The notes below the pieces were generated by a model that was given only the letters and a program-made list of their open reading frames with translations, did no database searches and was not told the origin of the DNA. Positions 6,638 through 10,094 of a DNA stretch of 10,094 nucleotides are shown piece by piece. Location: the NCBI GenBank assembly GCA_020725985.1, contig DYTM01000010.1:1224-11317 (forward strand), given 5' to 3'. This stretch comes from Methanomassiliicoccus sp. GTDB lineage: Archaea > Thermoplasmatota > Thermoplasmata > Methanomassiliicoccales > JACIVX01. Position 1 is the stretch's first letter; every line of letters starts with the position of its first letter. The position numbers were made by a program, and so were the translations under genes.

Positions 6638-7444
6638 ATGAAGGTTGCTCTCGCGCAGGTCCCCTGTTCTCTGGGCGATAAGGAGGAGAACATCGCTCGG
6701 ATGGGGAAGATGATGAAGAAGACGGAGGCGGACTTGTTTGTTTTCGCTGAGATGTACCTTACTGGCTACATGTGCAGGGACCTATACTTCCGCCTCGCCG
6801 AGAGGGCCGACGGCGAGAGTGTCCGTAAGATCGGCAAACTGGCGGAGGAACACGGAAGCACCATCCTCTTCGGCATGCCGGTGCTCGATGATGAAGTTCC
6901 AGGACTGATCAAGAACAGCGCGGTCGCGGTTTCTCCGGATGGCCTGGTGCAGAGGTACGACAAGCTCTATCCCGCGAACTTCGGGCCTTTCGAGGAGAAG
7001 CTATACTTTGCTCCAGGAAGATCGCCGAAGATGTTCGACATCAACGGCACGAAGATCGGGGTCATCATATGCTTCGACATATTCTTCCCCGAGCTGTCGA
7101 AATCGTACGCATTGAACGGCGCGGAGGCAATCGTGTGCATCGCCGCCTCGCCGCCGACCTCGAGGCCCTTCTTCGAGAAACTCATCCCTGCCAGGGCGAT
7201 AGAGAACACCGTCTACTTCGTCTACGTGAACCAGGTCGGCACCCAGCTCAACCAGGTCTACTTCGGCGGAAGCGAGGCTGTGGGGCCCCGGGGCGACACC
7301 CTCGTGAAAGGCAAGTACTACGAGGAGGATCTGAACGCGATCGATATCGAACCGGCCCAACTCAGTCTCGCTAGGAATATGAGGCCAACGCTGAGGGACA
7401 CCCTCGGGCCGGAAGAGATGATTGAGTTCCCCCGGGTGGAGTAG
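6638..7444 (+). CDS. carbon-nitrogen hydrolase (nitrilase superfamily), possible glutaminase partner of NadE
   Basis: The 268-residue protein is a complete single-domain nitrilase-superfamily amidase. The catalytic triad is visible: Glu38 in FAEMYLTGY, Lys109 in RYDKLYP and Cys145 in GVIICFDIFFPE. ENTVYFVYVNQVG (189-201) and the GGSEAVGPRGDTLV segment (210-223) complete the alpha-beta-beta-alpha fold. The stretch LTGYMCRDLYFR (41-52) resembles the LTGYPxxDLLxR signature of the glutaminase domain in glutamine-dependent NAD synthetases. In contrast, CFDIFFPE around the nucleophile looks more like general amidases. Its place next to nadE makes ammonia delivery for NAD synthesis an attractive inference, but omega-amidase, N-carbamoyl-amine or other amide substrates remain possible. 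The ATG at 6638 is clear; a weak TATA-like stretch (agtaacata, 6600-6608) would give a leader of about ten bases. Confidence 0.88.
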   Translation: MKVALAQVPCSLGDKEENIARMGKMMKKTEADLFVFAEMYLTGYMCRDLYFRLAERADGESVRKIGKLAEEHGSTILFGMPVLDDEVPGLIKNSAVAVSPDGLVQRYDKLYPANFGPFEEKLYFAPGRSPKMFDINGTKIGVIICFDIFFPELSKSYALNGAEAIVCIAASPPTSRPFFEKLIPARAIENTVYFVYVNQVGTQLNQVYFGGSEAVGPRGDTLVKGKYYEEDLNAIDIEPAQLSLARNMRPTLRDTLGPEEMIEFPRVE

Positions 7445-7491
7445 ACTTATTCCCAGATCGAAGCCTTCGCCTTCTTCTCCGATTTTGACCC

Positions 7492-7507
7492 TTTGCCGAC
7501 CGGCAAA
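7492..7507. repeat. perfect inverted repeat upstream of tRNA-Ser
   Basis: TTTGCCG-AC-CGGCAAA has 7-base arms and a 2-base centre. It lies directly upstream of the TATA-like box of the tRNA-Ser gene and 48 bases after the stop of the carbon-nitrogen hydrolase. It could be an operator over the BRE/TATA region, or form a short hairpin at the end of the preceding transcript; the sequence does not decide between these. Confidence 0.6.
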
Positions 7508-7516
7508 ATTTTAAGT
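7506..7516 (+). promoter_or_regulatory. TATA-like box for tRNA-Ser
   Basis: The AT-rich stretch aaattttaagt stands out in GC-rich surroundings, centred about 35 bases before the tRNA 5' end. This is right for an archaeal stable-RNA promoter with a leader of roughly ten bases. The purine-rich run just before it could serve as BRE, although it coincides with an inverted repeat. Called by eye. Confidence 0.5.
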
Positions 7517-7545
7517 AGCGCAACACTGTAAGGAGCTGGCAGGTT

Positions 7546-7647
7546 GCCGAGGTGGCCCAGCCAGGTAAGGCGCGAGCCTGGAGCCCCTGCGGGGACAGCA
7601 AGCTCGTGGCGCTCTGCGCTTCGGGAGTTCGAATCTCCCCCTCGGCG
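7546..7647 (+). tRNA. tRNA-Ser (anticodon GGA) with a 17-nt intron
   Basis: The acceptor stem GCCGAGG (7546-7552) pairs with CCTCGGC (7640-7646). The D stem is GCC/GGC, and the anticodon stem CGAGC (7573-7577) pairs with GCTCG (7602-7606). A long variable arm contains GCGC-TCT-GCGC, and the T arm is GGGAG-TTCGAAT-CTCCC. The discriminator is G (7647), as usual for serine rather than leucine. The exon loop reads C-T-GGA-G then A, so the anticodon is GGA (7580-7582). The loop is interrupted after base 37 by an intron at 7584-7600. The CCA end is not encoded; the next bases are CTT. Confidence 0.93.
7584..7600 (+). other. tRNA intron (canonical 37/38 position, bulge-helix-bulge)
   Basis: The 17-nt intron can be placed precisely. 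The 3-nt 5' bulge is A36-G37-C (cut after G37) and the 3-nt 3' bulge is C-A-A (cut before A38). The central helix pairs loop bases CTGG (7578-7581) with ACAG (7595-7598): three Watson-Crick pairs plus one G-A mismatch. An inner stem of CCC or CCCC with GGGG closes on a TGC loop. This matches the target of the archaeal tRNA splicing endonuclease. Confidence 0.88.
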
Positions 7648-7664
7648 CTTTAGTTATCAGCAAC

Positions 7665-7674
7665 TCTTATATTC
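7665..7674 (+). promoter_or_regulatory. TATA-like box for the 672-residue membrane protein gene
   Basis: The sequence tcttatattc is centred about 27 bases before ATG 7698, so transcription would begin at or within a base or two of the start codon. This suggests a leaderless mRNA and supports that ATG as the true start even though no signal peptide follows it. Called by eye. Confidence 0.55.
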
Positions 7675-7697
7675 TGGCGAGCCAAATAGAGCAACGC

Positions 7698-9716
7698 ATG
7701 GGGAAGGTAGAAGTGTATTGTGACGAGATCGTCGCCGACTCGATTCTCTCATTTGCCTGCGGCGACTCGTTCCTCGACGGCGTCGACAAGAATCCCGTCG
7801 GGGACGCGCTCGTCAAGCTCACGATCGCCGGCTTCTGGCTCGACGATTACACCGACGGCACAGGCTTCCCGGTGAACGTCTTCTTCTCGATGAAGGCGAA
7901 CGGCTTCCACTACGCGACCGCGAGGTTCAACGCCGTTCGCCACCTCTGGTCTTATCCTTCCCTCGTGTACTATTTCGACGTCTGGGACTCGAACGACACG
8001 GTCCAGTTCGAGTTCAGGGCGTGGGACGACGACGGGGTGAGCGGCAGCACAGAGCTCGACATATGCAACGGTCCGAGCAAGGGGATCACCTTCAACTTCG
8101 CCGTCAGATCGGACAGGTGGGAGGAGATCTGGGGGACGACGACCTACTCCGGCAACGGGACGTCGGACTCGTACGATCATCAGTATGATGCGAATGTGAC
8201 GATCACGGTGGAGAACGTCGTCAGGGAGAAGGCGAGGACGATCGTTGTCAACGCGACCGACTACGGCTTGTACGAGGTCGAGGACGGGTTAAGGTACACT
8301 GCGGACGATCAGCTCTTCGTATTCTACTTGAATTGCTCTTCCTCATCGACTCACTTCGTTCAGGGCGTGAACGTCGTCCTCCTTCCGCGATCGATCGCGC
8401 TCGAGTCGAAGATCAACGACACCCTGTGGAACATCGAGACGATCACCAGCGGGAGTCCCCTGTACGGTGCAAACTTCCATCGGACCAATGTCTCCGCCTC
8501 GTTGGCATCCGGTCACATCATCGCGGTCATCTCGAAGAACATGACGGCGGCGATGGCTGAGGACTTGCTGGCGATGATGACTCACAACGCCACGAACGCG
8601 CGCATCGGCAACAACGTCACGGTCGAGTCGACCGAGATCCTCTACTTGATGCATTTGCCAAGGGATGTATTGGCGAGCGTTCCGCTGCTTCAGGTCGCGA
8701 ACTCACCGACCGGCAATGTCCCTACGGACTTCTGGGGCTGGCTCACCAGCACGATCGTCTCGATAGCAGACTTCCTCTGGCGGGGCTTCCTTGCGACCGC
8801 GTCCTTCATGATCAAGCTCGCCGTCGCGCTCGTTGAAATATGCGTCAAGTTCATCGACGCCCTCGTCCAGGCAACCGCGGCGATCATCGAGGCGGCGGTG
8901 GACGCGATCGTCGACGCGTTCATGGCGTTCGTGAGATGGGCGATTGAAATCATCAAATCCGTCGTCGACGCGCTACTATCTCCAACGATTCAGGGAATCG
9001 GAAATCTGGTCGGAAGCTACTACCGGGGGCTTGCCGCATCCGTCAAAGGGGCGGCCACCGACTACGCGAAGGATGGCAAAATCGATTCATCGACGTATTC
9101 GAGGTTGTCCAGTGCATGGTTCGGAAGTCTGTATTGGATCCTACTTGGAATCGGTGCCGTCTTGACAGTCATTCTCCTGATCCTCACGCCAATTACAGCT
9201 CCGTTCAGCTTCCTTCTATCCTTCGTCGCGACGGCAATAATAGGATTCATCGCGTTCGGGGCTTTCGGTGTCACCGAGTCTGAGATCAATGCCGCCGCGA
9301 GCCAATACAAAGAATATGCGGAATGTCTCCCTGACGACCCAGATACGGAGCCATATCTCCAGTATGCTGGGGTCCTGATCAACGAAGGGGTGAATGAGAC
9401 GGAGGCAGATGAGGTAGGCGCTCAAATCTTCGCTGGCAAGGTAATCATCCAATTGTTCGGAATATCCGCGGGAATGGCCGTATCTGCTGCGAGTATTCTC
9501 CTCGGCTTCGCGAAGGGAATAATATCCCTTGCCCTTTCCATCGCGGCATTCCTCACTAAGAACCTCTCATTGACAGTTATTTCTCTCCCCGTTTCCTTGC
9601 TGATGCTAGTGCACACATTGGCTTACTCAGAACTAGGAGCATACGGAATAGTCTCAGCTACCTGCTCGGGACTTGCATTTGCGATATCGCTATATACTCT
9701 CAATACGAGACACTGA
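7698..9716 (+). CDS. large membrane-anchored surface-type protein of unknown function
   Basis: I do not recognise this 672-residue protein. Residues 1-140 look like a beta-sandwich (alternating strands, Asp-rich loops, YYFDVWDSNDTVQFEFRAWDDDG at 91-113), loosely reminiscent of C2-like folds. Residues 140-335 are also mostly beta. This N-terminal half has ten N-glycosylation sequons (Asn99, 153, 166, 185, 212, 240, 264, 281, 297, 306), suggesting it lies outside the cell. Residues 345-430 form long amphipathic, Ala/Ile/Val/Asp-rich helices such as AIIEAAVDAIVDAFMAFVRWAIEIIKSVVDALL (395-427). Membrane helices follow at about 476-498, 501-524, 582-604, 624-641 and 646-664, with a hydrophilic loop (525-578) carrying a further sequon, Asn566. 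No N-terminal signal peptide is visible, and upstream codons in frame give no start before the tRNA. A second PH-like membrane protein begins two bases after the stop. Confidence 0.8.
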   Translation: MGKVEVYCDEIVADSILSFACGDSFLDGVDKNPVGDALVKLTIAGFWLDDYTDGTGFPVNVFFSMKANGFHYATARFNAVRHLWSYPSLVYYFDVWDSNDTVQFEFRAWDDDGVSGSTELDICNGPSKGITFNFAVRSDRWEEIWGTTTYSGNGTSDSYDHQYDANVTITVENVVREKARTIVVNATDYGLYEVEDGLRYTADDQLFVFYLNCSSSSTHFVQGVNVVLLPRSIALESKINDTLWNIETITSGSPLYGANFHRTNVSASLASGHIIAVISKNMTAAMAEDLLAMMTHNATNARIGNNVTVESTEILYLMHLPRDVLASVPLLQVANSPTGNVPTDFWGWLTSTIVSIADFLWRGFLATASFMIKLAVALVEICVKFIDALVQATAAIIEAAVDAIVDAFMAFVRWAIEIIKSVVDALLSPTIQGIGNLVGSYYRGLAASVKGAATDYAKDGKIDSSTYSRLSSAWFGSLYWILLGIGAVLTVILLILTPITAPFSFLLSFVATAIIGFIAFGAFGVTESEINAAASQYKEYAECLPDDPDTEPYLQYAGVLINEGVNETEADEVGAQIFAGKVIIQLFGISAGMAVSAASILLGFAKGIISLALSIAAFLTKNLSLTVISLPVSLLMLVHTLAYSELGAYGIVSATCSGLAFAISLYTLNTRH

Positions 9717-9718
9717 GG

Positions 9719-10094
9719 GTGGTCGGAGTGGAAAGGCAGCTTCTCAATCCCGGAACAGAACTCATCTATGCGGCTGGGGCTATCGTGAACCTTGCAATAG
9801 GTGCCGTGTTCGTCGTGATTCTCCCTCATCCATCTATATTTCTTGTTGTCCTTCCGTTGTTTGCAGGCATAGCCGTTGTGTGCGTGACTGAGGGATACTA
9901 CAGAACCCCAAACAAGATTCGAGTCGGCAAGGAAGGACTCGAATTCAACTTCAGAAGTCGGGATCCCAGGAAGATTCCCTGGCAGGATGTTCTCAAGGTA
10001 GAGATCCCCGCGTCGGACCCGACGACCTTCTTCGGCAGGAATCTTACTCAAGCCAAGCTGTATATTAAGGGGGAAGAGAGGCCTTTCTTCCTCC
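9719..10094 (+). CDS. PH-like-domain membrane protein, C-terminally cut by the window edge
   Basis: This frame has no stop up to the last base, so at least 125 residues are present and the 3' end lies outside. The start is GTG 9719 (VVGVERQLLNPG) or GTG 9728 (VERQLLNPG). The latter has a purine-rich gagggtgg 5-8 bases upstream, over the end of the preceding gene. Two hydrophobic helices (about residues 14-36 and 40-58, numbered from 9719) are followed by KIRVGKEGLEFNFRSRDPRKIPWQDVLKVEIP. This is the strand-turn-strand 'GLxF..R...IPWxDVxxVE' pattern of bacterial PH-like domains. The layout (two helices then PH-like) matches the protein at 5163-5759, though the two are not close in sequence. 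The two-base gap to the large surface protein upstream implies one transcript. Function is unknown. Confidence 0.75.
   Translation, partial: MVGVERQLLNPGTELIYAAGAIVNLAIGAVFVVILPHPSIFLVVLPLFAGIAVVCVTEGYYRTPNKIRVGKEGLEFNFRSRDPRKIPWQDVLKVEIPASDPTTFFGRNLTQAKLYIKGEERPFFL

Noticed and set aside
8890..8970. Short DNA repeats around gtcgacgcg in the large gene
   Set aside because: They reflect repeated Val-Asp-Ala codons in an amphipathic helix rather than a spaced repeat array or CRISPR.
9623..10051. 142-residue minus-strand frame at the right edge
   Set aside because: It overlaps the plus-strand PH-like gene, which has two membrane helices and a recognisable domain pattern. The minus frame has neither.

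Overview
The window looks like a moderately GC-rich archaeal chromosome segment, most plausibly euryarchaeal or Thermoplasmatota-like; the exact lineage cannot be fixed from sequence alone. The archaeal signs are a tRNA-Ser(GGA) with a 17-nt intron at the canonical 37/38 position and a bulge-helix-bulge fold, TATA-like boxes about 25 nt upstream of genes that start at or near the predicted transcript end (leaderless or short-leader mRNAs), and a surface-type protein with many N-glycosylation sequons but no bacterial-type signals.

Layout. Positions 137-2517 (minus) hold a two-gene proline operon: proA (gamma-glutamyl phosphate reductase) then proB (glutamate 5-kinase with a PUA domain), joined by a 4-base ATGA overlap. 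Divergent from it, 2701-4265 (plus) encodes a citramalate synthase (CimA type, first step of the pyruvate route to isoleucine). Its reading frame is damaged or recoded: no ATG/GTG/TTG start precedes the DTTLRDG active-site motif, and a frame change separates the catalytic part from the C-terminal LeuA-type regulatory domain. Positions 4396-5001 encode a six-helix DUF998-type membrane protein. A tRNA-Glu(CTC) with encoded CCA follows at 5045-5122 (minus).

Positions 5163-5759 encode a small membrane protein with a bacterial-PH-like domain, whose 3' end overlaps the convergent nadE (5728-6549, minus). Back to back with nadE lies a carbon-nitrogen hydrolase (6638-7444, plus). Its N-terminal motif resembles the glutaminase domain of glutamine-dependent NAD synthetases, so the pair may be an unfused version of that enzyme. 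The intron-containing tRNA-Ser(GGA) sits at 7546-7647.

The right end is the accessory-looking part: a 672-residue protein of unknown function (glycosylation-rich N-terminal beta domain, amphipathic helical middle, multi-helix membrane C-terminus), followed two bases later by a second PH-like membrane protein cut by the window edge. GC content falls towards the end of this pair. No CRISPR array, insertion sequence or origin was seen. No gene-free stretch exceeds 300 bases; 1-136 and 4266-4395 hold nothing I can name.
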